Source of the DNA: an uncultured Oscillospiraceae bacterium
Lineage (GTDB): Bacteria > Bacillota > Clostridia > Oscillospirales > Oscillospiraceae
Length of the DNA: 64,000 bases
Reading direction: 5' to 3'
NCBI GenBank assembly: GCA_947624065.1
Contig: CANQIO010000005.1
Coordinates: forward strand, 18,210-82,209
The notes below the pieces were generated by a model that was not told where the DNA came from, made no database searches, and worked only from the letters and a program-made list of their open reading frames with translations. Each line of letters starts with the position of its first letter. The stretch's first letter is position 1. This document shows, one piece after another, positions 63,611-64,000 of the stretch. Both the position numbers and the translations under genes were made by a program.

Positions 63611-64000
63611 TTATCGTTTCTTTTCCAGGAGCCACTCCTGGATGTCATCTTCCTCAAACAGCACGTTCCCGCCGCCGTGTTGATTTGTGATGCCCCGGTC
63701 GGCAAACCAGGCGTCGTCCGGTATCCATAGCCGCAGGAGCTCGTCTATCTCCTCATCGTCAAGGCCGGTCTGACGGTATGCCTCCAGCAGCCCGTCATAT
63801 GCCTCCCGCGCCCTGTCCGAGCCGTAGTATTCGTCGTGCTCACCCATGAAGATGTAGACTGCCGTCTTGCTCTCCGCCGCCGGGGCAAACTCTCCGTCCC
63901 ATTGGGAGGCCCCGTGCAGATATGCCGCGAACAGGTCCGGGCGCATCCCCATGACCCTGGACATGGTCTCGCCGCCCGCAGAGTAGCCCGCGCCGTAAAC
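63611..64000 (-). CDS. Alpha/beta hydrolase (esterase), C-terminal part; 5' end outside window
   Basis: The frame is open to the window edge, so the N-terminus is missing. The first visible residues VYGAGYSAGGETM contain the nucleophile elbow GYSAGG. MGEHDEYYG supplies the likely Asp, and NQHGGGNVLFEED the likely His. This layout resembles LpqC/PHB-depolymerase-like esterases. It ends 22 nt before the next hydrolase, so the two are probably one operon. Confidence 0.78.
   Translation of the reverse strand, partial: VYGAGYSAGGETMSRVMGMRPDLFAAYLHGASQWDGEFAPAAESKTAVYIFMGEHDEYYGSDRAREAYDGLLEAYRQTGLDDEEIDELLRLWIPDDAWFADRGITNQHGGGNVLFEEDDIQEWLLEKKR

Overview
This window is a GC-rich chromosomal segment from an endospore-forming, anaerobic Gram-positive bacterium of the class Clostridia. 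Gene content and protein style suggest the Oscillospiraceae (Oscillibacter/Dysosmobacter/Lawsonibacter-like), but the family assignment is an inference. The spore-forming lifestyle rests on a complete spoIIIAA-AH operon, a SpoIIQ-like LytM protein, two coat-type proteins and spoVAD-spoVAE. Anaerobic amino-acid metabolism is suggested by a giant 2-hydroxyacyl-CoA dehydratase activase-type protein and two ABC importers of amino-acid-transporter type. Housekeeping promoters are easily read (TTGACA/TATAAT type, mostly 17-nt spacers).

Layout, left to right. 0-1.4 kb: 3' end of a surface protein with a proline-rich repeat tail, then a minus-strand tRNA array (Met, Val, Glu). 1.5-5.1 kb: a LysR regulator, two small coat-type genes and proBA. 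5.2-11.5 kb: spoIIQ-like gene, then a lower-glycolysis operon trmL-pgk-tpiA-gpmI-eno. 11.6-17.5 kb: a short GT2 glycosyltransferase and a five-gene branched-chain amino-acid importer (livJHMGF). 17.5-20.5 kb: a convergent three-gene importer of the Trp/Tyr-type family. 20.5-27.4 kb: dxs-tlyA-nadK-argR-recN-tyrS. 27.5-37.7 kb: spoIIIAA-AH, asp23, nusB, xseA, xseB, ispA, then a large BspA-type leucine-rich-repeat surface protein where dxs would normally follow. 37.8-43.1 kb: heterodimeric ABC exporter, family-4 uracil-DNA glycosylase, GNAT protein. 43.2-45.8 kb: a Tet(M)/EF-G-like translational GTPase fused to a NYN/YacP-type nuclease domain. 45.8-48.7 kb: DUF6199-like lipoprotein, YlmH-like S4 protein, spoVAD-spoVAE. 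48.7-53.0 kb: the 1428-residue activase. 53.2-60.5 kb: a papain-fold/cell-wall-repeat protein and a roughly 1.9-kilo-residue CnaB-type adhesin whose signal peptide lies in another frame, separated by a G7 tract. 60.8-64 kb: two small HTH regulators, a DUF4405 membrane protein, and two alpha/beta hydrolases (the last cut by the window edge).

The most unusual items are: (1) the translational GTPase-nuclease fusion, which lacks the Tet(M) tetracycline-dislodging tip residues and so looks like a ribosome-rescue or mRNA-surveillance factor rather than a resistance protein; (2) the G7 frameshift that separates the giant adhesin from its signal peptide, which could be phase variation or a sequence error; (3) a 12-mer overlapping the -35 box of both ABC importer promoters, embedded in a perfect 13-bp palindrome in one of them; and (4) the surface-protein gene inserted into the otherwise conserved ispA-dxs neighbourhood.
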